From an uncultured Lachnospiraceae bacterium (lineage in GTDB: Bacteria > Bacillota > Clostridia > Lachnospirales > Lachnospiraceae), in NCBI GenBank assembly GCA_947173945.1, contig CAMWGV010000024.1:1-39732 (forward strand): DNA of 39,732 bases, given 5' to 3'. A program made the position numbers and the translations under genes. Within the stretch, counting starts at the first letter, position 1. Every line of letters begins with the position of its first letter. Of this stretch, positions 25,751-34,030 are shown piece after piece. Under the pieces are notes generated by a model. That model was given only the letters and a program-made list of their open reading frames with translations. It did no database searches and was not told where the DNA came from.

Positions 25751-26845
25751 TTACACTCCAAAATATCCTGCAATCTCCTTCATTCGTTCAGATTGCTTCA
25801 CCTTGAACGGGCAACGATTGTCACAATGTCCACAGGAAACACAATCGGATGCATGTTTTTCCAGCTTGGAATAATGCTCCTCTGCCATCGAATCCCCGGC
25901 AACTGACAAGTCATAATATTTGTTTATAAGACCTATGTTCAACCCCGCAGGGCATGGCTGGCAATGGTTACAGTAGACGCAGCTTCCCACAGCATCCCTT
26001 GGGGTAAGTGAAGCGATAACACTATAATCTCTTTCATCCTGTGAAGCATCAAAAAAGCCCAAAAGCCTGTTGACATCCTCTGCATTTCGTATACCCGGAA
26101 GAACAGTAAGAACACCCGGCTTATCCAGAGCATACTGAATACACTGATAGTCAGTAAGTGCCCTGCCAAAAGGCGAGGTTCCGGCTTCCAATAGCTGTCC
26201 TCCCGAAAATGGTTTCATAACAGAAATTCCGACTCCCTCTGCCTCACACCTCCGATACAGGCGCATTCTCTCATTCACATTTCCATTTGCATATTCACCA
26301 TGATGATAATCATATCCCGGGTTTATGGAGAACATAAGCTGTTCCACAAAGCCTTCATCAAGCACCTTGTTTGCTGCCTCAGGTGTGTGCGTAGAAAGCC
26401 CGATATGTCTGACTACACCTTGGTTTTTCATGTCAAGCAAATATCTTAATACACCATTTTTCTGATAGGCCTCCCAGTCAGCGATTGCATCAATACAATG
26501 AATAAATCCATAGTCAATGTAATCTGTTTTCAAATTACGAAGCATATAGTCAACCTGTGCCTTGACCTTATCTAAATTTGTAGTCCAGCCATACTCACCG
26601 GTTTCGTAATTTGCACCAAAATGAACCTGATAATACATATCCTTCCGAAGTCCACTAAAAGCCTTTCCATAGTATTCAAAGGTTTTTGCTCCTGCGGTTG
26701 CCAAATCAGCACAATTAATACCTTTTTCGTGTGCAAGCAGTAATGCTTCCACAGCATCCCTTTCAGATGTGCCTGATATGTAGCTTGTTCCCATGCCGAT
26801 AACACTAAATTTGTCCCCGGTCTTCTTATTTATTCTATATTCCAT
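25751..26845 (-). CDS. Aldo/keto reductase with C-terminal ferredoxin domain
   Basis: About 364 residues: TIM-barrel aldo/keto reductase (about 1-275) fused to a two-cluster 4Fe-4S segment (CVYCNHCQPCP and CVSCGHCDNRCPF) of the COG1453 type. Substrate unknown. The catalytic His is in DYGFIHCID, but the Lys expected in the TKV-like strand reads YYQVHFG, so normal hydride-transfer chemistry is doubtful. The frame extends to TTG 26857; MEYRINKKTGDKFSVIG from ATG 26845 is the typical N-terminus, though the ribosome site is weak. Convergent with the HD-GYP gene, with no clear terminator in the 35-nt gap. Confidence 0.85.
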   Translation of the reverse strand: MEYRINKKTGDKFSVIGMGTSYISGTSERDAVEALLLAHEKGINCADLATAGAKTFEYYGKAFSGLRKDMYYQVHFGANYETGEYGWTTNLDKVKAQVDYMLRNLKTDYIDYGFIHCIDAIADWEAYQKNGVLRYLLDMKNQGVVRHIGLSTHTPEAANKVLDEGFVEQLMFSINPGYDYHHGEYANGNVNERMRLYRRCEAEGVGISVMKPFSGGQLLEAGTSPFGRALTDYQCIQYALDKPGVLTVLPGIRNAEDVNRLLGFFDASQDERDYSVIASLTPRDAVGSCVYCNHCQPCPAGLNIGLINKYYDLSVAGDSMAEEHYSKLEKHASDCVSCGHCDNRCPFKVKQSERMKEIAGYFGV

Positions 26846-26911
26846 TACAAGTTCCAACCGCCTTTCACCGATACTTTATTTGTTGATTGTAACATGAAAG
26901 GCTCTCTTTTG

Positions 26912-29245
26912 TCACTCCACATTCTTTAAGGCTTCATCCATCGGAATCTTCTTTATTCTCCTGAAATCAAATATCATAACAATTAAATAACCAAGTAGGA
27001 CAAAAGCAAACATTTTAGCATATCCCACAGGCTCAATAACAAACGCAAACCATCCACTGTAGTCAACCATAATTGCCTTCCATGCCTGTTCCATAATCAA
27101 TGCTCCTAAAACAACACTCAACACATCAGCAATCAGTAAAACCACTGTTGTTGAAAACATATACAGCCCTGATATTTCTCTGTTTTCGTAGCCGAGAATT
27201 TTTGTCATCGATATGGCATTTTCGTTCTTCTCTATAATAATCTTTGTAAGCAGGTAAATCAGCACTGCTGAAAGCAAAATACATAAAATCTGAAAATATT
27301 GCATATAAGCTCCCATGGAATGGTCAAGCTGGTCACACATTTTGGTTATATCCCTCTTCGTTATAACCGTTGCTATATTCTCCTCGTTAATATCCGTAAT
27401 TTCCGAGTCAGACATATATCCGCTAAATTCCTCGTCTTTCAGTTCAAAGAAAGTGCGGTAATTTTGTATTGGCATGAAAATAGCAAGACTAAGGCTTTTG
27501 TCGTAAATTCCTGCCACCTTAAATTCATACTGCTTACTCTCATATTTTTCATCAAGGTAAATCATATCTCCAATCTCAATGTCATATTTTTCACCATAGG
27601 ATTTCGAAATATAAACCTCGTTTTCATCAATGGCATTTAACCCTGCAATGTTTATATATTTGCTGTTTTCAGAAACTCCATATACGGAAATCTCTTCATC
27701 CAAATTGTTACTCTTTCTTTGAAGGGAACACATTCCAAATTTTTCTACATCCCTGTTTTGGGTATCAACGATACCTCCATCCGCCGTTTCGTATGCCTTG
27801 AGCACATACTGATATTTTGCAAACATCATGTCCTCGGCATTATCCTGATAGTATTTCAGCGTATCCGGCATTCCTACTGCCATTGCAAGCATCACCATAA
27901 TAAATAAAACTCCAATAAATAGAATGATATAATTCGGTATGTTCTGAAGCATAATTCTAAGACGGAATCTGTTAAAAAATTTCCATCTTGGCAGACGCAC
28001 TGCTTTGCTTCGTTTCGTTTTCTTTAAATCGCGTCTTAAAAACTGCAATGGTGTATGCTGCATCATTTTAGTAATAACAACAAGATTTACAACAAGCATA
28101 AGCACTACCGGAATAACAGTTGTCTTGAAAAATGCTTCCGGATTCCATATCGTTTTATAGGTGGGAAGACTATAACTGTTATAATACATGGATACCACTG
28201 TATTTTTAAATACAGTATACCCAAATATATTTCCTAGAACTGCGGATAGGAGCGTCACAATGACAGGCATTGAAAGATAATGTCTTATCAGCTCCCCTTT
28301 GCTATATCCTGATGCACGTAATGTTCCTATTGTCGTTGCTTCCTTTGCAATCTTATTACTTATTGTAACCGCAAATATAAATGCAATAATAATAATCAAT
28401 ATGTCAAGGAGGACTCCTCCCATTGCCTTATCAGAGCCCATATCATCCGTTGCAAAATTAACTGCTGCATTTGCGTAGCGGGGAATATAATCCTCTATGC
28501 TCACATTATTTATAACAGCAGCCAAAAAGAGTCTCTCAAGAAAATCATCCGACATGTTCTTTTCTTCCTGTTCATTCCCAGGTGCTTTTTCATACTTCCA
28601 TGCGTATGTATAATGGATAGCCTTACCCAGACGGTTAAAGCCCTCCTCCGTCACCATTGCCACATCAAACTTTAGTGCGTCAAATATTAAATCTGTATTC
28701 TTTTCATGTAAGGTAGAATAGTTTACAAAGGCAATCAGACCCACAACCTTGTATTCCTGTCCACCAACGGTAATGATATCTCCCAGCCTGATTCCAGCGT
28801 TATCTGCATGCATGCGGTCAATGCATATTTCATCCTCTGCTTCAGGAAAACTTCCCTCCATAAGACATGCAAGATTGACCTCATCTGTCCTTGCATATAC
28901 CCTTACTGTTCCGTCAACAACACCATCATTGTTTTTATCTTCTTCCTCGTTTCTATAAAAATTTTCATAGAGCTTTACAGCGTCTGCATTTTCTCCCGCT
29001 TCAATAGCCGTAAGCAAATCCTTATCCGCCCTGCTGCCAAGCTCAAAATGTCCATCCTCCAATTTATATTTTGATACCCCCTCATCGGCAGCCTTCATCA
29101 TACTTCCGTTGGCAACATACATTCCTGACACAAACCCTATTGTAAGAATAAGAAACAAACTTACCACAAGGTACTTTCTCCAGTCACCTGTCAGCTCTTT
29201 TGGAACTCTTTTTCTCAAAGGATTTTTTATTCCTGTTCTTTTCAT
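26912..29245 (-). CDS. FtsX/MacB-type ABC transporter permease
   Basis: 777 residues with a DUF214/FtsX layout: one N-terminal membrane helix (about 25-47), a large extracytoplasmic domain (about 48-270), three helices (about 275-405), one helix (about 440-465), a second extracytoplasmic domain, then three C-terminal helices (about 645-765). Such permeases with a LolD-like ATPase move or extract lipophilic substrates such as peptides or lipids, or act as mechanotransmitters. Start: AAGGGG is 8 nt before ATG 29245, better than GTG 29254. Last gene of its operon, 12 nt after the ATPase. Confidence 0.9.
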   Translation of the reverse strand: MKRTGIKNPLRKRVPKELTGDWRKYLVVSLFLILTIGFVSGMYVANGSMMKAADEGVSKYKLEDGHFELGSRADKDLLTAIEAGENADAVKLYENFYRNEEEDKNNDGVVDGTVRVYARTDEVNLACLMEGSFPEAEDEICIDRMHADNAGIRLGDIITVGGQEYKVVGLIAFVNYSTLHEKNTDLIFDALKFDVAMVTEEGFNRLGKAIHYTYAWKYEKAPGNEQEEKNMSDDFLERLFLAAVINNVSIEDYIPRYANAAVNFATDDMGSDKAMGGVLLDILIIIIAFIFAVTISNKIAKEATTIGTLRASGYSKGELIRHYLSMPVIVTLLSAVLGNIFGYTVFKNTVVSMYYNSYSLPTYKTIWNPEAFFKTTVIPVVLMLVVNLVVITKMMQHTPLQFLRRDLKKTKRSKAVRLPRWKFFNRFRLRIMLQNIPNYIILFIGVLFIMVMLAMAVGMPDTLKYYQDNAEDMMFAKYQYVLKAYETADGGIVDTQNRDVEKFGMCSLQRKSNNLDEEISVYGVSENSKYINIAGLNAIDENEVYISKSYGEKYDIEIGDMIYLDEKYESKQYEFKVAGIYDKSLSLAIFMPIQNYRTFFELKDEEFSGYMSDSEITDINEENIATVITKRDITKMCDQLDHSMGAYMQYFQILCILLSAVLIYLLTKIIIEKNENAISMTKILGYENREISGLYMFSTTVVLLIADVLSVVLGALIMEQAWKAIMVDYSGWFAFVIEPVGYAKMFAFVLLGYLIVMIFDFRRIKKIPMDEALKNVE

Positions 29246-29257
29246 ATATGTCACCCC

Positions 29258-29974
29258 TTACCATTCCAAATCTGCTGCTGATATTTTGCTTTCATTAATA
29301 TTGTTATGGCGTACCACTCCGTCACGAAGCTTAATTACATGATTTGCCATATTCTTAATTGCCTCATTGTGTGTAACCATAATTACGGTATTTCCGTATT
29401 TTTCATTCACATCCTCGATCAGCTTCAATATTTCCTTGGAAGTGTTATAGTCCAACGCACCTGTCGGCTCATCACAAAGCAAAATATCCGGATTTTTAAC
29501 AATTGCACGGCCAATGGAAACACGCTGCTGTTGGCCTCCCGATAATTGATTTGGCAGCTTATACCTATGGTCGTAAAGCCCAAGCGTGTTTAAAAGCTCA
29601 TCAATATCAAGCGGATTATCCGACAGATATGCACCTACTTCAATATTTTCTTTTACATTTAAATTGCCAATGAGATTATACATCTGAAAAACATAACCTA
29701 AATGTTTTCTTCGATATAGTGTAAGCTTTTTTTCGTCCATGTCTTTCAGCTTATCACCATTTATAGAAATATATCCTGAATCAGCGCTGTCTATCCCACC
29801 GATAATATTAAGTAATGTAGATTTTCCCGAACCGGAAGGTCCAAGAAGTACACAAAATTCACCCTTTGCAACTGAAAAGCACATTCCACGAAGAACCTCC
29901 TGACGAGCTTCCCCACTTCCAAAGCCTTTCTTTAAATCAACAATTTCCAAAAAATTTTTTTCTTTGTCTGACAT
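29258..29974 (-). CDS. LolD/MacB-type ABC ATPase
   Basis: 238 residues. Walker A GPSGSGKST at 45-53, signature LSGGQQQR, Walker B ILLCDEPTGALD, H loop VTHN. This is the class that pairs with FtsX-type permeases. It has its own strong promoter at 30038-30066 (TTGACA-17-TATAAT), so it can be expressed apart from the two-component genes upstream. Ribosome site TAGGAGGG. Confidence 0.93.
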   Translation of the reverse strand: MSDKEKNFLEIVDLKKGFGSGEARQEVLRGMCFSVAKGEFCVLLGPSGSGKSTLLNIIGGIDSADSGYISINGDKLKDMDEKKLTLYRRKHLGYVFQMYNLIGNLNVKENIEVGAYLSDNPLDIDELLNTLGLYDHRYKLPNQLSGGQQQRVSIGRAIVKNPDILLCDEPTGALDYNTSKEILKLIEDVNEKYGNTVIMVTHNEAIKNMANHVIKLRDGVVRHNNINESKISAADLEW

Positions 29975-30007
29975 ATTTACAGGTCCCTCCTAAATAGCTT
30001 CTAATAA

Positions 30008-30025
30008 TTAGTTTGCATTAACTAA
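30008..30025 (-). promoter_or_regulatory. Palindrome downstream of the ABC operon promoter
   Basis: TTAGTT-TGCATT-AACTAA is a perfect 6-bp inverted repeat about 13 nt past the -10 box, a position typical for a MarR or TetR repressor site. No such regulator is encoded in the window. Confidence 0.5.
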
Positions 30026-30037
30026 CTTATCACCTGT

Positions 30038-30118
30038 ATTATATGTCCTTACTTTTCTTATGTCAAGTAGGACAGACTAACTTTTTTTGTCCTGAATGAT
30101 TATTTTTCTGTCCTGAAT
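30038..30118 (-). promoter_or_regulatory. Consensus promoter of the ABC pair with upstream direct repeats
   Basis: Minus-strand TTGACA (30061-30066), 17-bp spacer, TATAAT (30038-30043). Upstream are two exact copies of the decamer TGTCCTGAAT (plus strand, 30088-30097 and 30109-30118), 21 bp apart, i.e. two helical turns; TGTCCT also recurs at 30044. The layout suits an OmpR-family activator such as the one at 32884-33546. Confidence 0.75.
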
Positions 30119-30126
30119 ATATATCA

Positions 30127-31026
30127 TTATGCTGAAATCATATCGGGGAATTCCAGATATATATATAATTGCTCTCCTTTATACTTCGCCCATATTCTGC
30201 CACCCATCTGCTCCACAAGTGCCTTTGCAATTGACAGTCCTAATCCGGTTGAATCACGTGCTGATTCAACTGTAAAGAATCGGTCAAATAGTTTTCCAAC
30301 CTGTATTTCATCCATTCCGGAAGCTGTGTTGCTAAATGAAACTCTGCCATCATCATCAAGACAAACCTTCAGGTCTCCGTCACTGTATTTCAGTGCATTA
30401 TTAAGAATATTATTGAAAATCCTTACAAGCGCAGAACGGTTTAACCGCCTTGTCACCTGCTTGTCCGTGATAACGATTTCGGGAGCAATTCCTCTGCCCT
30501 TCATCGCTCCGTAAAATCCAAGCAGACATTCCTCCAAAACTGCCTTTACATCCACATTTTCCTTTTCAAGCTTCTCTTGTGAAAGAATAACTGTGTAACG
30601 AAAAAGCTCCTCCGTAAGCTGCTTTAAACTTTCGATTCTGTTATCTATATGGGCAAGGTACAGTTCAATCTTTTCACTTTTCTCTTCTTGCTCAAGCAAT
30701 TCCAGATATCCGCATATTGCAGTAAGAGGTGTTCGTAAATCATGTGATATGTTAGTTATGGCAGTTCTTAGCTCCACATCCCCCTGATAAAACCGGTGCC
30801 GTTCACTGCGAAGCTTACGAAGCTCTGCATTTATGGAGGTTGCCAGACTCCTTATATATTTGTCGTTGCTGGAAACATCAATCAATATGTTTGTTTCAGT
30901 CATGAGCCTGTCGGCAAAGGCATGTTCAATTTCTTTGACTGACTTTTGCATTAATATTATTTTTATAATAAGAGCAGCTATAGTCAAAGCCATAATGCCG
31001 ACCAGCACCCACAACCATTTGTTCAT
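30127..31026 (-). CDS. Sensor histidine kinase with one membrane helix
   Basis: 299 residues. One N-terminal hydrophobic helix (about 4-26) with hardly any extracellular part, a coiled linker, HisKA with His95 in NISHDLRTPL, then HATPase with NNILNNALKYS, FDRFFT and STGLGLSIAK. The lack of a sensor loop suggests it reads a membrane event or a partner, such as the ABC transporter encoded with it. Partner regulator is at 32884-33546; the two ABC genes in between indicate one operon of four genes. Confidence 0.92.
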   Translation of the reverse strand: MNKWLWVLVGIMALTIAALIIKIILMQKSVKEIEHAFADRLMTETNILIDVSSNDKYIRSLATSINAELRKLRSERHRFYQGDVELRTAITNISHDLRTPLTAICGYLELLEQEEKSEKIELYLAHIDNRIESLKQLTEELFRYTVILSQEKLEKENVDVKAVLEECLLGFYGAMKGRGIAPEIVITDKQVTRRLNRSALVRIFNNILNNALKYSDGDLKVCLDDDGRVSFSNTASGMDEIQVGKLFDRFFTVESARDSTGLGLSIAKALVEQMGGRIWAKYKGEQLYIYLEFPDMISA

Positions 31027-31036
31027 TATAACATCC

Positions 31037-31888
31037 CTACTTTAAATTCTTTTTCTTAAAAACAATTACCCCTGCTGTTGTGGCTCCGATTAATATTATA
31101 ATATCGTAAACCATCATAATGTTTTTGGGCTTTCCGTAAGAAACTGTAAACATCTGTCCGCTAGGTAAAACATCATAAACAAATTCATATATGTCACGCT
31201 TTTTACCTGACAAATAAGAAGGATTTTTTTCCTGCTCCATTTCTATAAAATCACCGTTTTCATCAACAAGGGAATATCCGCCATAATATTCCGGTGCATC
31301 CAATCTGCTATTTATATAGCCGGCAATCAATAGTATAATAAGCATAAAACTAAGACAGGATACGCTCCCTATTGATTTACTTTGTATTAACATGGAAATC
31401 AACAACAAAAGAGCTGTCATGGTAATTACAATGACAAATAGCATAAATACTTTTGCCAATAAAACTCCAGCTCCCGTATCCACACCGAGCAAAAGGCTTC
31501 CTAGTCCCCATGGTACAAAAATGCATATGGCATGTATAATAATATTCGCAACAATACATACAACCAACTTAGAAATATATATGCTGCTTCTCTTATGTCC
31601 CACAATAAGCTTATTTCTTATTGTTCCATCCGAGTACTCTGTTCCTACAAACAAACCTGTAAAAATCGCCATAACAAATACAACAAACATTGGACCAAAA
31701 AAAATCATATCATCAGCTTTGCTGTATTCCCTCGGTAAATTTGCATATGCTGTAACATTTGCTCTTACATCCATCCACCGCACTATAATAAACAGGGCAC
31801 CCAAAGCACCTGAAAGAAACATACATACTTTAAATAATCTGCTTTTAAACAGCCTTGTAAATTCGGCAGAAAGCAATTTATTCATCAT
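31037..31888 (-). CDS. ABC-2 type transporter permease
   Basis: About 283 residues with around six hydrophobic helices and a charged extracytoplasmic stretch near 205-245. BcrB/LanE/LanG-like permeases with this layout export or resist bacitracin and lantibiotics. GGAGG precedes the adjacent ATGs 31888 and 31885; the upstream GTG 31894 lies in the ribosome site. Overlaps the ATPase gene by about 11 nt. Confidence 0.88.
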   Translation of the reverse strand: MMNKLLSAEFTRLFKSRLFKVCMFLSGALGALFIIVRWMDVRANVTAYANLPREYSKADDMIFFGPMFVVFVMAIFTGLFVGTEYSDGTIRNKLIVGHKRSSIYISKLVVCIVANIIIHAICIFVPWGLGSLLLGVDTGAGVLLAKVFMLFVIVITMTALLLLISMLIQSKSIGSVSCLSFMLIILLIAGYINSRLDAPEYYGGYSLVDENGDFIEMEQEKNPSYLSGKKRDIYEFVYDVLPSGQMFTVSYGKPKNIMMVYDIIILIGATTAGVIVFKKKNLK

Positions 31889-32792
31889 CTCCACCTCCTA
31901 CCAAATTAATATAATAATTTTCCAGACTGTCACCGCGTTCAGTAATAGATAAAATCTCACAGTTTTCCTTTGCAAGAGCCATTGTAAGCTCTGTCACACT
32001 GATTTGACTGTATATATCTGCCTCAGTATCTGAAACTATGCTGTACTCTATTTTCATTTCATCCATAACACGGCAAAGTGGCTTTGTATCATTTACCGTA
32101 AGTCTTTTACATTTACGGCATTCTGCCTCCATCTCAGAAGCACTCATCTCCCTGACAAGCCTTCCCTTGTCTATAAATCCATAGTGGGTAGCCAGCTTGG
32201 AAAGCTCATCCAGAATATGACTGGAAATAAGCACTGTAATCTGCTTTTCCCTGTTAAGCTTTAAAATAAGCTCACGCATTTCCACAATTCCCTGTGGGTC
32301 AAGGCCGTTAACAGGTTCGTCAAGGACAAGAAAATCAGGAGAACCGCAAAGTGCAATGGCAATCCCCAGACGCTGCCTCATACCAAGAGAAAAGTTCTTT
32401 GCTCTTTTTTTGCCTGTGTTTTCAAGCCCTACCAGTTTAAGCAGCTCCGATATCTCATCCGTGGATGGTACTCCCAAAATCCGGTACTGCTGCATAAGAT
32501 TTTCCTCGGCAGTCATATCCAGATAAATGGATGGTGTTTCAACTACGCCTCCCATTCTCCGCCTCATTGCATAAATGCCTGTGCCTGTATTTTTTTCTCC
32601 ATATAACGTGTAGCTTCCGCGTGTCGGCTCCTGCAAACCACAAATCAAGCGAATCAAGGTTGTTTTTCCTGCACCGTTTTTGCCGATAAACCCATAAATA
32701 GCGCCCTTAGGTACATGCATGCTGAGTCCGTCCAGTGCTTTAAACCCTTTGTAATATTTGCAAAGCCCATTTGTCTCTAAACAATATTCCAT
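31878..32792 (-). CDS. BcrA-like ABC transporter ATPase
   Basis: 304 residues. Walker A GKNGAGKTT at 37-45, signature FSLGMRQR, Walker B FLVLDEPVNGLDP, H loop ISSHILDEL; a C-terminal extension of about 80 residues is typical of the bacitracin/lantibiotic immunity and drug group. Works with the overlapping permease. The 91-nt gap ahead of it contains two AGTAAAG repeats, 24 bp apart, but no clear promoter. Confidence 0.92.
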   Translation of the reverse strand: MEYCLETNGLCKYYKGFKALDGLSMHVPKGAIYGFIGKNGAGKTTLIRLICGLQEPTRGSYTLYGEKNTGTGIYAMRRRMGGVVETPSIYLDMTAEENLMQQYRILGVPSTDEISELLKLVGLENTGKKRAKNFSLGMRQRLGIAIALCGSPDFLVLDEPVNGLDPQGIVEMRELILKLNREKQITVLISSHILDELSKLATHYGFIDKGRLVREMSASEMEAECRKCKRLTVNDTKPLCRVMDEMKIEYSIVSDTEADIYSQISVTELTMALAKENCEILSITERGDSLENYYINLVGGGDDE

Positions 32793-32883
32793 AAAAATAA
32801 CTCCTTTCTGAATAATAACCGTATTCTACATCCAAACAGTAAAGAAACCGGTCAAGAAAAGAGTAAAGATTTAGTCAATATTT

Positions 32884-33546
32884 TTACCCTACAAAACGAA
32901 ATCCAATTCCCCATACAGCTTCAATATATTCCTTTTGGCTCACCTCACGCAGCTTTTTACGCAAATTACTTATATGCTGCTTCAGTGAGGAATCCGTACA
33001 GTCAGGTGTATCCTCGCTTATACGTTCCAAAATCACAGACTTTGATATTGCATTTCCCTCATTTAACATAAGCAGCTTTAAAATAGCATGTTCTGTTTTC
33101 GTAAGTTTAACCATGTTCCCTGCAACACTTACCTCATGTGTTCCGGCATCCAGACTTATATCCCCCACAGTAAGTATATCATTTATGGTATTTCCCCTGC
33201 GGTTTCTAAGCTGAACCTTAATTCTTGCCATAAGCTCCCTGACTTCAAATGGCTTTGTAATATAATCCGCCGCACCGCCAAGAAGCAGGTCTACCTTATC
33301 ATCAATCCCAATCTTGGCACTTACTACTATTACAGGTATATTCTTTATTTTAGGAAGAAGCTCCTCACCCGACAACCCCGGAAGCATCAAATCCAGCAAA
33401 ATAACATCCGGCTCCTCCTTCTCAAGCAAAAGGAGTGCTTCTGTTCCAGAATATGCCTGTATCGAGTCATACCCTTCATTACTTAATGCTTCCTTGAGCA
33501 TATTTCCAATATATACATCATCATCTATAATCATTACCTTACTCAT
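32884..33546 (-). CDS. OmpR-family response regulator
   Basis: 220 residues. Receiver domain at 1-115 with Asp52 in LLDLMLPG and Lys in ITKPF; winged-helix DNA-binding domain at 125-220 ending AVWGIGFRFVG. First gene of the regulator-ABC-kinase operon. Likely binds direct repeats, and the 21-bp spaced decamers before the second ABC pair are candidates. A 24-bp palindrome lies upstream at 33624-33647. Confidence 0.94.
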   Translation of the reverse strand: MSKVMIIDDDVYIGNMLKEALSNEGYDSIQAYSGTEALLLLEKEEPDVILLDLMLPGLSGEELLPKIKNIPVIVVSAKIGIDDKVDLLLGGAADYITKPFEVRELMARIKVQLRNRRGNTINDILTVGDISLDAGTHEVSVAGNMVKLTKTEHAILKLLMLNEGNAISKSVILERISEDTPDCTDSSLKQHISNLRKKLREVSQKEYIEAVWGIGFRFVG

Positions 33547-33623
33547 TTGCCAAAGTCATCTCCTGTTACACTATAATAATTTTGTATTAGATTTATATAA
33601 GTTATTATCATATCATATATTCC

Positions 33624-33647
33624 AAAATAAAGATATGTCTTTATTTT
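33624..33647. promoter_or_regulatory. AT-rich perfect palindrome between the regulator and toxin genes
   Basis: AAAATAAAGA-TATG-TCTTTATTTT, a 10-bp perfect inverted repeat about 80 nt from the response regulator start and 40 bp before the toxin promoter. It is a possible operator; a terminator is less likely because no gene ends there. Confidence 0.4.
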
Positions 33648-33686
33648 AATAGGCAGTTTGCCAAGTGGAAATAAAATCGAAAATTG

Positions 33687-33715
33687 TTGAACGGCAGTTG
33701 TCAATATGTTATGCT
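33687..33715 (+). promoter_or_regulatory. Promoter of the small toxin gene
   Basis: TTGAAC (33687-33692), 17-bp spacer, TATGCT (33710-33715). The message would start at about 33722, right at the conserved GGGAACAATCG leader. Confidence 0.65.
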
Positions 33716-33748
33716 GTGGATGGGAACAATCGTGTTGCAGGGTGGCTG

Positions 33749-33774
33749 ACCTCTATTCTACATAGAATGGGGGT
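33749..33774 (+). promoter_or_regulatory. Hairpin hiding the toxin ribosome binding site
   Basis: ACCTCTATTCTA (33749-33760) can pair fully with TAGAATGGGGGT (33763-33774), including two G-U pairs. The right arm contains the G-rich ribosome site 8-13 nt before ATG 33782. SD sequestration is a usual safeguard in type I toxin mRNAs. Confidence 0.65.
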
Positions 33775-33781
33775 GGTGCTT

Positions 33782-33892
33782 ATGGACAAGAAAAAGAAGA
33801 AAGACAAGAAATTGTTTGACTTCAAAGACCTTATGTCTTTTGGAATGTTCATTTTAGCATTACTGACATTCATTTACTTGATTTGTCACTGA
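33782..33892 (+). CDS. Putative holin-like type I toxin
   Basis: 36 residues: a very basic start (MDKKKKKDKK), then LFDFKDLMSFGMFILALLTF, a single membrane helix with the SFGMFILALLTFI pattern of the holin-like toxin family (Hol_Tox, TxpA-like). Such peptides insert in the membrane and stop growth when their antisense RNA is lost. A longer frame from 33665 covers the promoter and is not needed. Convergent antisense RNA, hidden ribosome site and shared terminator support the type I reading. Confidence 0.75.
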   Translation: MDKKKKKDKKLFDFKDLMSFGMFILALLTFIYLICH

Positions 33893-33908
33893 TGTATTGA
33901 AGCATAGA

Positions 33909-33946
33909 AAAACCACCCTAAACTTTGGCGAGTAGTGGGTGGTTTT
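33909..33946. terminator. Bidirectional terminator shared by toxin mRNA and antisense RNA
   Basis: AAAACCACCC (33909-33918) with GGGTGGTTTT (33937-33946): a 10-bp stem with an 18-nt loop, and T runs in both directions. The two transcripts thus overlap tail to tail over about 35-40 nt. Confidence 0.85.
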
Positions 33947-33995
33947 CTAACTTAGCTACGAGGTCAACCCCTTGTGGGCGATTGTTCCTTTTTGT
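33909..33995 (-). ncRNA. Predicted antisense antitoxin RNA (RatA-like layout)
   Basis: A promoter at 34002-34030 would start an RNA of about 85 nt near 33995, ending at the terminator stem. It has no ORF. It is complementary to the toxin mRNA 3' end, and its ACCACCC and GACCUC stretches can also pair with the G-rich toxin ribosome site. Its 5' end nearly copies the toxin leader. Existence is inferred from promoter and terminator only. Confidence 0.6.
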
Positions 33996-34001
33996 AACTT
34001 A

Positions 34002-34030
34002 AATATAACATGCATAACATAATTATTCAA
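34002..34030 (-). promoter_or_regulatory. Promoter of the antisense RNA
   Basis: Minus-strand TTGAAT (34025-34030), 17-bp spacer, TATATT (34002-34007). No minus-strand ORF follows before the toxin, so an RNA product is expected. The remainder of 34031-34128 is plain AT-rich sequence. Confidence 0.7.

Larger units (their letters stand above)
33723..33988. repeat. Inverted pair of leader sequences flanking the toxin
   Basis: Left arm 33723-33753 runs from GGAACAATCG to TGACCTC. The right arm 33960-33988 is its mirror (GAGGTCA ... CGATTGTTCC). The two arms share the 10-bp and 7-bp ends exactly and a G-rich middle. Because transcription converges, sense and antisense RNAs begin with nearly the same sequence rather than with complementary ones. 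Confidence 0.75.

Noticed and set aside
32838-32868. AGTAAAG direct repeats before the BcrA-like gene as an OmpR-type binding site.
   Set aside because: Spacing of 24 bp does not fit whole helical turns, and no promoter could be placed with them.
33665-33781. The longer 75-residue frame upstream of the toxin as the true start.
   Set aside because: It would run through the promoter and SD-hiding hairpin, and its first half has no family likeness; the 36-residue form has the ribosome site and typical toxin size.
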